From: an uncultured Nitrospirota bacterium
GTDB taxonomy: Bacteria; Nitrospinota; Nitrospinia; SZUA-224
Reading direction: 5' to 3'
Assembly: GCA_913009285.1 (NCBI GenBank)
Contig: CAJVYE010000050.1
Location: 1-7,092, forward strand
Length of the DNA stretch: 7,092 nucleotides
This document shows, piece after piece, positions 1 through 6,446 of this stretch. The position numbers and the translations under genes are program-made. A model generated the notes under the pieces. It was not told the origin of the DNA and did no database searches. It was given only the letters and a program-made list of their open reading frames with translations. Position 1 is the stretch's first letter. Every line of letters begins with the position of its first letter.

Positions 1-155
1 AACATCCAGATGATACTCACCACTTTTTTTGTTTTTTTTACTTTTTTACTTCATCTCCCCTTGTCTTCATGTTATTTTTTTTTTTTTTTCAAGCAGAAGA
101 CGGCATACGAGATAAAGGAATGTGACTGGAGTTCAGACGTGTGCTCTTCCGATCT
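1..155. other. Illumina adapter read-through, not genomic DNA
   Basis: Bases 90-113 are the Illumina P7 flow-cell sequence (starts CAAGCAGAAGACGGC), 114-121 are an 8-base index stretch (AAAGGAAT) and 122-155 are the TruSeq read-2 adapter ending in GCTCTTCCGATCT. From memory of the adapter list, the reverse complement of 114-121 matches TruSeq index 27 (ATTCCT plus TT). On the minus strand the adapter is followed by 15 A (plus-strand T run 75-89) and then by A-rich low-complexity sequence to base 1, as seen when a read runs past its insert and adapter. Nothing in 1-155 should be annotated as biology. The genomic part starts at 156. Confidence 0.98.
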
Positions 156-1403
156 GATTGCATTTTCTAACTGACGAATATTACCAGGCCAGTGGTAATT
201 GACCATCCGTTCCATTGCATCCTTTGTAACAATTGGCTTTATCGTATGGTACTCTTCAGCATGGCGTTCTAAAAAATAATCGATCAGGATAGGTATATCC
301 CCCATCCTCTCTCTTAGTGGTGGGAGCTTAATGCTTACAACGTTTAACCTGTAAAAGAGGTCCTCCCTGAAACTAGCCTCCTTTACCTTAGTTGCCAGAT
401 CCTGATTCGTTGCAGCGATGATCCTTACATCGACCTCAATTGGTGTAGTGTCACCTATCCGGAAGAAGGTGCTTTCCTGGAGCACCCTCAAGAGTTTTAC
501 TTGCATGGTTTGGCTCATCTCACCTATTTCATCAAGGAATAGGGTCCCACCATCAGCGGCCTCAAAGAGCCCTATTTTCATCCTATCTGCACCTGTAAAG
601 GCCCCCTTTTCGTGTCCGAATAGTTCCCGCTCAAGTAATGTCTCTGGGAGGGCACCGCAGCTTATTGTTACAAATGGTCCTTTTTTCCTGGGACTATTGT
701 TGTGAACAAGCCTTGCCATCAGTTCCTTTCCTGTCCCACTCTCACCTGTCAATAGTGTATTTGCCTTGGAATCAGCCACCTTCAGGGCATCAGATATTAC
801 CTTGTTTACTGACTTACTCTTACCAATTATTGTATATTTCTTCTCAAATTTTTCCTTCAGAAATATATTCTCTTTGCTTACATTCCTGTATCTCTGTGCC
901 TTTTCAATAGCGTTGGTAACAAGCTCGGTAAATACAGAGAGTATCTCCATATCCTTTTTGCTGAAGGGTTTTCCATCCTTTCTATTGATGATCTCGATAA
1001 CACCTATTATCCTCTTTTGTACCTTCATTGGGTAGCATGCTATAGATTTGACATCGAAATCCAAGGCATTACTGATCTTACTATTCCATCTCTCATCCTT
1101 GCTAACATCCTCGATACGGAGGGGTTCTCCATTCTTTGCTACCCATCCGGCAATGCCTTCTCCAACCTCTACCTCGTACTCTTTTAATTCCTCCTTTTTC
1201 TCACCTGTCGAGATAAAGAATCTGAGTTTTTCCCCATCTTTATCAAACAATAAAAGTGAACTAGCCTTTGCATCCATGATTCTTGTTGCAGTATTGATTA
1301 TAAGACCAAGTAACTGATCAAGATCAAGAACAGAGGTGATTATTGCAGATATATCCTTTAATAATCCTATTTTGGGATCTGAAGCACTATATTTTATAAC
1401 CAT
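156..1403 (-). CDS. GAF-AAA+ sigma-54-dependent transcriptional activator, C-terminus lost
   Basis: This is a bacterial enhancer-binding protein of the NifA/FhlA type, which remodels sigma-54 RNA polymerase using ATP. Residues about 12-170 form a GAF sensor domain and about 171-190 a linker helix. From about 192 comes the AAA+ core: Walker A GESGTGKE (220-227), the sigma-54 contact loop GAFTGA (267-272), Walker B GTLFLDE (286-292), sensor I AATNQD (330-335), arginine fingers R346 and R352 in FREDLFYR, and sensor II around WPGNIRQLENAI (405-416). All core motifs are intact. Codon 416 (bases 158-156) is the last genomic codon; the adapter follows. The end of the AAA+ lid and the expected Fis-type DNA-binding helix-turn-helix are therefore missing through contig truncation, not mutation. 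The start ATG (1403-1401) has AAGAGG five bases upstream. It has no receiver domain, so the GAF domain is the likely input; its ligand is unknown. Confidence 0.95.
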
Positions 1404-1421
1404 TTATACCTCTTATCAAAG

Positions 1422-1441
1422 ATTTATATCAACATATAAAT
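1422..1441. promoter_or_regulatory. AT-rich perfect dyad between divergent genes, candidate operator
   Basis: ATTTATAT (1422-1429) and ATATAAAT (1434-1441) are exact inverted copies separated by CAAC. The dyad lies 19 bases upstream of the activator start and overlaps its predicted transcription start, a typical operator position. AT-rich dyads arise easily by chance in DNA of this composition. Confidence 0.3.
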
Positions 1442-1467
1442 ATAATATCGAAATACACTTAAAGCAA
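1439..1467 (-). promoter_or_regulatory. Possible sigma-70 promoter for the activator gene
   Basis: On the minus strand TTGCTT (1467-1462), a 17-base spacer and TATATT (1444-1439) resemble -35 and -10 boxes. The -35 match is only 3 of 6 and the whole region is AT-rich, so this is tentative. Transcription would start near 1432, inside the dyad at 1422-1441. Confidence 0.3.
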
Positions 1468-1472
1468 ATTTG

Positions 1473-1501
1473 TTGACATTTTCGCCATAATTCAATAAAT
1501 T
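1473..1501 (+). promoter_or_regulatory. Predicted sigma-70 promoter for the exported VCBS protein gene
   Basis: A perfect TTGACA -35 box (1473-1478), a 17-base spacer and TAAATT (1496-1501; 4 of 6 match to TATAAT) precede the gene. Transcription would start near 1508, leaving a leader of about 22 bases that carries the ribosome binding site. No sigma-54 type GG-N10-GC element is seen here. Confidence 0.5.
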
Positions 1502-1529
1502 AGATGGATTGTAAAAGGAGGAGATTATA

Positions 1530-3365
1530 TTGTTAAAAATCAACAGATTCATAATCATTCTTAATATCCTTTTATTATCCTCTATCTCATATGCATCAGA
1601 TCCCTGGGATAAGAGGATTGAGGAATTTGTATTTGATGCCTCCCGTGATATTAAGAGTTACTTCCCCAAGGTAGAGGGCTATATAGTCCATGTTATAGAT
1701 GAGGATGTCTATATTGATTTAGGGATCAATACAAAAGTCAAGAGGGGGGTGGTACTTGGGGTATTAAAGGAAGGAGAGGAATTACGCCATCCTGTAACAG
1801 GTAAGATCCTTGGAATAGCAGATAGGGGGCTAGGATATCTTCAAATCCTCAAGGTCAGAAAGAGATACTCTATAGCCAGGGTTATCCAGAAGGATAACAA
1901 GGATGATATCAAGACAGGGAGAAAGGTATATGTAACACCTGAGAAGGTAAGTGTTGTTATCATGGATATCTCTAGACCAGAGGATTTAGACTTCCCTGAT
2001 CAGTCATTTATTGAGGGGTTGACTAATGCACTGAAGGATACTGGAAGGTTTTCGATAGTAGAGAGATCTGATATAGATGTGTTTATGACAACTAACCGTA
2101 TAGATGATCCCAAATCCCTGAAAGATCCTGTAAATGCTGAGATTGCCAGAAATGATCTTGGTGCTGATATCATCCTCTTTCCATATATTACTACCTTTAA
2201 GGAGAAGATAATCCTTGGTGTTGAGGCGGTTTCACTTATAGGAGGGGTGAGGATAGCCCGTATAACCAAGTTATACAGATATACTTATCCCGCTAAGGGC
2301 ACTGTAAAGAAGATTGATCCCCATTTATCACCGTCTCCCTCTCCTGCCTCCCGGCCTAACATAATCCATGGCATCTCAGGGTTCTATGATATGAGAAGGT
2401 TTCTCGATATCAATGATGTAATAACCAGCTTAGGAATAGGTGATGTCACAGGGGATGGTAGTAATGAGATCATTATTAGTACTCCCTCAATGATTACAGT
2501 ATACCGCTGGCGTGAAGGGGAGATTGAAAGGGTATGGTCTTCCAAAAAAGATAAGTGGAACAAGATAATCTCTATTGGGGTAGCAGATATAAACAATAAT
2601 GGGACAGCCGAGATATTTGTCAATAACTATTACAGGACTAATACTCTATCATCGTTCGTAGTGGAGAACAAAGAGGGAAGGTTCAGGACTATCTTAAAGG
2701 ATAAGAAGGTCTTTTTCAGAGTGGTGGGTGATAAACGCCTACTGGGTCAGGCCGTTGGCATATATCATATCTTAAAAGGCGATATCATGGAGTATAGATG
2801 GAGCAAGGGGGACTATATCGGCTACAAGGATATAACTACCCCCGGCGGTGTTGATTTATTAAGATCTACCTTAATGGATCTTGATGGCGATGGTGAGGAT
2901 GAACTTATAAATATAGATTCTAAGAATTATCTTGTGATCTATTCTGGTAGCGGGAAAGAGAAGTGGAAGAGTCCTGAGAAGTACGGTGGATCAAATATAG
3001 GTATCAAACAGGAGGATAATGGAGATGAAAAGATGATTGAGATGGCACCAAGTATAATAGCAGTGCCTGGTGAGAAGGAAGGAGAAAGGGAAATACTGGT
3101 TGTAAGGAATATTACTATGAGCTATTTTATGGCAAATAGGTATTATAGAAAAGGGGAGTTTATACTCCTCAGGTTTGATGGTATTGGGTACAGCGAAAGG
3201 TTAAAGGGGCCAATGCAGGATAGATTCATATCTGATATCTCATATAGTGATATAGATAACGATGGTGTAAAAGAGGTAGTGATTGCCAGGGTCAAGAAGT
3301 TATTTGGTGGTGGTGGCAAAAGTGATCTGATATTGGTCAATGTCCAGAGGAAAGGTGAAAGGTGA
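1530..3365 (+). CDS. Exported FlgT/CsgG-like protein with VCBS-type calcium-loop repeats
   Basis: The start is a TTG (1530-1532), chosen because AAGGAGGAG lies six bases upstream and the signal peptide begins at once: K3/R6, a hydrophobic run 7-20, and a likely cleavage after SYA (21-23). Residues about 45-137 resemble the C-terminal module of flagellar protein FlgT (VEGYIVHVIDEDVYIDLG, then HPVTGKILG). Residues about 138-250 (SVVIMDIS...GRFSIVERSDIDVF...GADIILF) resemble the FlgT-M/CsgG alpha/beta fold. A Ser-Pro linker (267-276) leads to four calcium-loop motifs of the DxDxDGxxE type: D305-E313, D353-E361 (N-rich variant), D450-E458 and D574-E582. These are the hallmark of VCBS/FG-GAP beta-propeller blades. 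It should be periplasmic or on the outer membrane; its exact role is unknown. It is monocistronic and divergent from the activator. The family resemblance is by eye only. Confidence 0.8.
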   Translation: MLKINRFIIILNILLLSSISYASDPWDKRIEEFVFDASRDIKSYFPKVEGYIVHVIDEDVYIDLGINTKVKRGVVLGVLKEGEELRHPVTGKILGIADRGLGYLQILKVRKRYSIARVIQKDNKDDIKTGRKVYVTPEKVSVVIMDISRPEDLDFPDQSFIEGLTNALKDTGRFSIVERSDIDVFMTTNRIDDPKSLKDPVNAEIARNDLGADIILFPYITTFKEKIILGVEAVSLIGGVRIARITKLYRYTYPAKGTVKKIDPHLSPSPSPASRPNIIHGISGFYDMRRFLDINDVITSLGIGDVTGDGSNEIIISTPSMITVYRWREGEIERVWSSKKDKWNKIISIGVADINNNGTAEIFVNNYYRTNTLSSFVVENKEGRFRTILKDKKVFFRVVGDKRLLGQAVGIYHILKGDIMEYRWSKGDYIGYKDITTPGGVDLLRSTLMDLDGDGEDELINIDSKNYLVIYSGSGKEKWKSPEKYGGSNIGIKQEDNGDEKMIEMAPSIIAVPGEKEGEREILVVRNITMSYFMANRYYRKGEFILLRFDGIGYSERLKGPMQDRFISDISYSDIDNDGVKEVVIARVKKLFGGGGKSDLILVNVQRKGER

Positions 3366-3370
3366 AAGGT
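3350..3370 (+). repeat. Three tandem copies of GAAAGGT over a stop codon
   Basis: The heptamer GAAAGGT is repeated exactly three times (3350-3356, 3357-3363, 3364-3370). The stop codon TGA (3363-3365) of the VCBS protein gene lies across the second and third copies. Because seven is not a multiple of three, gain or loss of a copy would move the stop and change the extreme C-terminus. Confidence 0.85.
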
Positions 3371-3403
3371 GTATAGTATTAAGGTAAGCGTTCACAGAAC
3401 ACT

Positions 3404-3523
3404 GAAATTGGAAATTAGAAATTGGAAATTTGTGTTATCGTAATAATTCACCACGGAAAGACACGGAATATCCGTGGTAATGTATTATGGCTGAACTATT
3501 ACTAATTTCCAATTTCCAATTTC
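3404..3523. repeat. Inverted repeat of AATTGGAAATT-type oligomers
   Basis: GAAATTGGAAATTAG at 3404-3418 is the exact reverse complement of 3502-3516. The overlapping second copy GAAATTGGAAATT at 3418-3430 is the exact reverse complement of 3511-3523. The two arms flank about 70 bases that hold the CCACGGA hairpin. The element is noncoding and lies between two convergent genes. It looks like a dispersed intergenic palindromic element, but only one copy is visible here. Confidence 0.75.
3451..3477. repeat. CCACGGA/TCCGTGG palindromic element
   Basis: CCACGGA (3451-3457) pairs with TCCGTGG (3471-3477). A second CACGGA (3462-3467) can instead pair with TCCGTG (3471-3476) over a three-base loop. 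The two CACGGA copies thus compete for one partner. It sits in the centre of the AATTGGAAATT inverted repeat. It could act as a REP-like element or as a transcription attenuator; no T tract follows on the plus strand. Confidence 0.65.
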
Positions 3524-3547
3524 AAAAATTAGTGCCAGACACTAATT
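3524..3547 (-). terminator. Terminator-like hairpin for ftsY, overlapping its stop codon
   Basis: On the minus strand AATTAGTG (3547-3540), loop TCTGG, and CACTAATT (3534-3527) form a perfect 8-bp stem. It runs straight into TTTTT (bases 3528-3524), the layout of a Rho-independent terminator. The TAG stop of ftsY (3544-3542) lies inside the 5' arm, so the stem could form only after ribosome release. The stem has only three GC pairs, so it may be weak. Confidence 0.55.
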
Positions 3548-4489
3548 ATCACCCTCAAATAGGGCATCTACAAACTGAGCAGCATTGAATTCCCTTAGAT
3601 CATCGATATCTTCCCCTATTCCTATATACCTTACGGGGATACCGAGTTCCTTAACAATATTTATAATCCCCCCCCCTTTTGCAGTTCCATCCAACTTTGT
3701 CAGTACCAGACCTGTGACAGACAAGGTCTCATTAAAAATCTCTGCCTGAGAAGTGCCATTCTGTCCTGTTGTGGCATCCAGAACAAGCATTACCTCGTGA
3801 GGGGCACCAGGCAGTCCCTTATTCATCACCCTCTTTATCTTTTTTAACTCCTCCATTAGATTGGTCTTTGTGTGGAGTCTCCCTGCAGTATCAGCAATAA
3901 GGATATCACTCTTCCTTGCCTTAACAGCCTGAATGCCATCAAATATAACTGCTGAGGGGTCAGCACCACTTTTACTCTTTATAACATCCGCCCCGGCCCG
4001 CTTTCCCCATATCTCCAACTGTTCAATTGCAGCCGCCCTGAATGTATCTCCGGCAGCTATAATAACCTTTTTATTCTCATTAACAAACTTTACTGCCAGT
4101 TTTCCAATAGTGGTCGTCTTTCCAGATCCATTTACTCCTACTACCAATATAACAAACGGGGATGATATCTCAGTATTAAGTTCTGGATCTAACCGATTCA
4201 ATATCTCCAGTATACTTTTTTTGAGATAATTTTTTATCTCTGTCTCCCCTCTTATTTTATCTCTCTTTGCACCTTCCCTTAATCCATCAAGGATCTCATA
4301 GACAGTATGGATACCGAGATCTGCAGAGATAAGGATCTCCTCCAACTCCTCTAGTAACTCTTCATCTATCTTTCTTCTCCCACCGATTACCTTTTCAATC
4401 CCACCAATGAAGTTGGCCCGGGTTTTTGCCAGCCCCTCCTTTAACCTCCTTAATGGTTTTTTTTCACCCCATTTTTTTTTGAATATCAT
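3542..4489 (-). CDS. ftsY: FtsY, signal recognition particle receptor GTPase
   Basis: FtsY docks SRP-bound ribosomes at the inner membrane and, by reciprocal GTP hydrolysis with Ffh, hands nascent membrane proteins to SecYEG. The 315 residues are the compact form: a short basic amphipathic start (1-24), the helical N domain (about 25-100) and the G domain. G-domain motifs are all present: G1 GVNGSGKTTT (118-127), DTFRAAA (148-154), G3 DTAGR (200-204), G4 TKLDGTAKGG (264-273) and the closing GIGEDIDDLREF (290-301). The long acidic A domain of the E. coli protein is absent, as in many other bacteria. The ATG at 4489 follows AGGAGG with six bases spacing. The gene stands alone, divergent from dppB and convergent with the VCBS protein gene. 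The usual partner genes smc, ffh and hemK are not in the window. Confidence 0.98.
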   Translation of the reverse strand: MIFKKKWGEKKPLRRLKEGLAKTRANFIGGIEKVIGGRRKIDEELLEELEEILISADLGIHTVYEILDGLREGAKRDKIRGETEIKNYLKKSILEILNRLDPELNTEISSPFVILVVGVNGSGKTTTIGKLAVKFVNENKKVIIAAGDTFRAAAIEQLEIWGKRAGADVIKSKSGADPSAVIFDGIQAVKARKSDILIADTAGRLHTKTNLMEELKKIKRVMNKGLPGAPHEVMLVLDATTGQNGTSQAEIFNETLSVTGLVLTKLDGTAKGGGIINIVKELGIPVRYIGIGEDIDDLREFNAAQFVDALFEGDN

Positions 4490-4521
4490 CCTCTTCCTCC
4501 TGCCTTAAATTAAAAGTAATA

Positions 4522-4530
4522 ATTATATCA
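4522..4530 (-). promoter_or_regulatory. Extended -10 promoter for ftsY
   Basis: On the minus strand TGATATAAT (4530-4522) is a perfect TATAAT with the TGN extension. No good -35 box lies 16-18 bases upstream, which fits an extended -10 promoter. The leader would be about 26 bases and carries the AGGAGG ribosome binding site at 4501-4496. Confidence 0.55.
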
Positions 4531-4557
4531 TATTCCTCTTGCCCCCTATGACTTTTC

Positions 4558-4587
4558 TTGACATAGTACCATATATTAAGATAGCAT
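4558..4587 (+). promoter_or_regulatory. Predicted sigma-70 promoter for the dppBC operon
   Basis: TTGACA (4558-4563) is followed after 18 bases by TAGCAT (4582-4587), which matches TATAAT at 4 of 6 positions. The predicted start near 4594 coincides with the first bases of the long hairpin at 4592-4642. Confidence 0.45.
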
Positions 4588-4591
4588 TTCA

Positions 4592-4642
4592 TGTAACAGT
4601 TCATGGGGATCAGGGGTCAGTTGATCACCATGAACTGTTACA
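4592..4642 (+). repeat. Long hairpin in the dppB leader
   Basis: TGTAACAGTTCATGG (4592-4606) and CCATGAACTGTTACA (4628-4642) are perfect 15-bp inverted copies. Past one G/A mismatch the pairing continues with GATCA (4608-4612) against TGATC (4622-4626), closing on a nine-base loop, GGGGTCAGT. No T tract follows, so it is not a classic terminator. It ends 15 bases before the ribosome binding site GGAGG (4658-4662). It may be a dispersed palindrome, an operator or a 5' mRNA stabiliser. Confidence 0.75.
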
Positions 4643-4672
4643 AGTTTAGCAAGATTTGGAGGCAGATATTAA

Positions 4673-5596
4673 ATGCAAAGGTATCTCATAAGGAGAATTG
4701 TTCTACTTATACCTGTTGTCATGGGGGTTGTGACATTTGTCTTCTTAATAATACATATGATACCAGGTGATCCGGTAGATCTGATGTTAGGAGAGATTGC
4801 TCAACAGGCCGATAAGGAGATGCTCCGTACCCGATTGGGGCTAAATGACCCGATCCATATTCAATATTATAGATTTATAAAAGGTGTTGTAAGGGGTGAT
4901 TTTGGAATATCTATACACTTTAAACAACCGGTTTTAGCAATCATTATAGATAAGTTTCCTGCGACCCTTGAACTCACATTGGGTGCTATAGTCATAGCGA
5001 TCCTGATCTCAATTCCAATGGGCATAATTGCTGCTGCCAGGCAATACTCTATATTCGATAACAGTTCTATGTTACTTTCGCTAATAGGCATATCAATGCC
5101 AAACTTCTGGTTAGGGCCGCTCCTTATTATTGTATTTTCTATAAAGCTAGGATGGTTGCCTGTGTCAGGAATGGGAGGATTGAGTCACCTTATCCTCCCT
5201 TCTATAACCCTCGGCACGTCCATGGCTGCGATCCTCAGCAGGATGACAAGATCAAGTCTACTGGAGGTTATAAGAGAGGATTATATTACTGCTGCAAGGG
5301 CAAAGGGGCTGAGTGAGTGGGTCATTATGGTAAAGCATGCCCTGACTAATGCCCTTCTCCCTATAATTACTATTATAGGGCTCCAATTCGGTGCATTGCT
5401 TGCCGGTTCTATAATTACAGAAACGATCTTTTCATGGCCGGGCATAGGGAGGTTGACCATCCAGGCCATTGTCACAAGGGATTATCCTCTGGTGCAAGGA
5501 TGTGTATTGTTTATAGCACTATGCTATGTGGTGGTAAATCTGTTAACAGATTTACTCTATGTCTTTATAGATCCAAGAATAAGGCTGAGTGAGTAA
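4673..5596 (+). CDS. dppB: DppB-type peptide/nickel ABC transporter permease
   Basis: This is an inner-membrane permease of the binding-protein-dependent ABC importers for di- and oligopeptides (or nickel). It has the family N-terminus, MQRYLIRRIVLLIPV then IHMIPGDPVD (27-36), a first membrane helix at about 9-30 and a periplasmic loop with RLGLNDPIHIQYYRF (54-68). Further helices follow at about 100-122, 133-157, 170-188, 228-250 and 274-298. The cytoplasmic EAA loop that grips the ATPase is EDYITAARAKGL (202-213). The motif ETIFSWPGIGRL (250-261) is typical of DppB/OppB. Its 307 residues are normal length and it appears complete. The ATG at 4673 has GGAGG ten bases upstream. It is first in an operon with dppC. 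The substrate cannot be told from the permease alone, so the symbol means family, not specificity. Confidence 0.93.
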   Translation: MQRYLIRRIVLLIPVVMGVVTFVFLIIHMIPGDPVDLMLGEIAQQADKEMLRTRLGLNDPIHIQYYRFIKGVVRGDFGISIHFKQPVLAIIIDKFPATLELTLGAIVIAILISIPMGIIAAARQYSIFDNSSMLLSLIGISMPNFWLGPLLIIVFSIKLGWLPVSGMGGLSHLILPSITLGTSMAAILSRMTRSSLLEVIREDYITAARAKGLSEWVIMVKHALTNALLPIITIIGLQFGALLAGSIITETIFSWPGIGRLTIQAIVTRDYPLVQGCVLFIALCYVVVNLLTDLLYVFIDPRIRLSE

Positions 5597-5599
5597 TAT

Positions 5600-6409
5600 A
5601 TGAAAAGGAACATACCTGCTATTATAGGACTTATAATAATTTCTCTCCTTATCCTTACTGCTCTCCTCGCCCCTGTACTTGCCCCCTACAACCCAACAGA
5701 TCAGAATCTGTATCAGAGACTCCAGACGCCAAGCAGACAGCATCTTCTCGGTCAGGATAGTCTTGGAAGGGATGTCTTAAGTAGGATAATCTACGGGGCA
5801 TGGATCTCTCTAAAGGTTGGGAGCATTACTGTAGGAATATCTCTGATTATCGGGATCTCCCTTGGTCTTATTGCTGGATATATTGGTGGAATAGTAGATG
5901 AGGTGATTATGAGGATCTGCGATATATTCCTTGCCTTTCCTGGTATACTCCTGGCAATAGCATTAATGTCGATAATGGAACCCAGCCTCAATAATGTGAT
6001 TATAGCACTCTCTATTATGGGTTGGGTGGGGTATGCACGCCTTGTACGTGGCCAGACACTTTCCCTCAAGGAGAATGAATTCATTACTGCTGCCAGGTCA
6101 TTAGGTGCAGGACACTTCCGTATAATGCTACGGCATATCCTTCCCAACCTGTTGGCACCTGTGATCGTTGAGGCCACCTTCGGTATGGGAGGGGTTATAG
6201 TGGCAGAGGCAGGACTATCCTTTCTGGGACTTGGTACACAACCTCCTACCCCGAGTTGGGGTACTATGTTGAATGAGGGGAGAAAATTCCTCCTCATCGC
6301 CCCTCATCTGACCACCTTCCCCGGACTTGCAATCATGATAGTTGTATTAGGACTCAACTTTCTCGGTGACGGGATAAGGGATATATTTGATCCTAAAAAG
6401 AGAAGATAA
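5600..6409 (+). CDS. dppC: DppC-type peptide/nickel ABC transporter permease
   Basis: This is the second permease of the heterodimeric channel formed with DppB. It begins three bases after the dppB stop, so the two are surely cotranscribed and probably translationally coupled; only a weak GAG-type ribosome site precedes the ATG at 5600. Residues 7-29 form the first helix. HLLGQDSLGRDVLSRIIYGA (48-67) is the DppC/OppC signature, and helices follow at about 70-97, 108-130 and 133-147. The EAA loop is ENEFITAARSLGA (158-170). The C-terminal signatures GLGTQPPTPSWGTML (210-224) and NFLGDGIRDIFDP (253-265) are both intact. At 269 residues it is complete but at the short end of the family, as it lacks a long N-terminal extension. 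No DppA, DppD or DppF gene follows; the next gene is on the opposite strand. Confidence 0.93.
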   Translation: MKRNIPAIIGLIIISLLILTALLAPVLAPYNPTDQNLYQRLQTPSRQHLLGQDSLGRDVLSRIIYGAWISLKVGSITVGISLIIGISLGLIAGYIGGIVDEVIMRICDIFLAFPGILLAIALMSIMEPSLNNVIIALSIMGWVGYARLVRGQTLSLKENEFITAARSLGAGHFRIMLRHILPNLLAPVIVEATFGMGGVIVAEAGLSFLGLGTQPPTPSWGTMLNEGRKFLLIAPHLTTFPGLAIMIVVLGLNFLGDGIRDIFDPKKRR

Positions 6410-6422
6410 AGTAACTGTTTAG

Positions 6423-6439
6423 CTGTCTTTTGAAGATAG
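6423..6439 (+). terminator. Weak hairpin after dppC
   Basis: CTGTCTT (6423-6429) pairs with AAGATAG (6433-6439), including one G-T pair, over a three-base loop. It lies 13 bases after the dppC stop and in the short gap before the convergent cytochrome gene. The T tract after it is poor (ATTAC), so efficient termination is doubtful. Confidence 0.25.
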
Positions 6440-6446
6440 ATTACAA

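Noticed and set aside
1..74. T-rich low-complexity sequence as a possible regulatory or coding end
   Set aside because: It lies beyond a full sequencing adapter and a poly-A run, so it is read-through noise and not genomic sequence.
418..1317. Several plus-strand open frames of about 90 codons
   Set aside because: All lie antisense to the conserved GAF-AAA+ activator, lack known domains and overlap each other.
3404..3523. Repeated AATTGGAAATT units as a CRISPR array
   Set aside because: The units are too short, are inverted instead of direct, and have no regular unique spacers or cas genes.
3933..4229. 98-codon plus-strand open frame
   Set aside because: It is a shadow across the conserved GTPase core of ftsY.
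5791..6297. 168-codon minus-strand open frame
   Set aside because: It is antisense to dppC, whose family signatures are fully conserved. The reverse frame has no ribosome site or recognisable domain.
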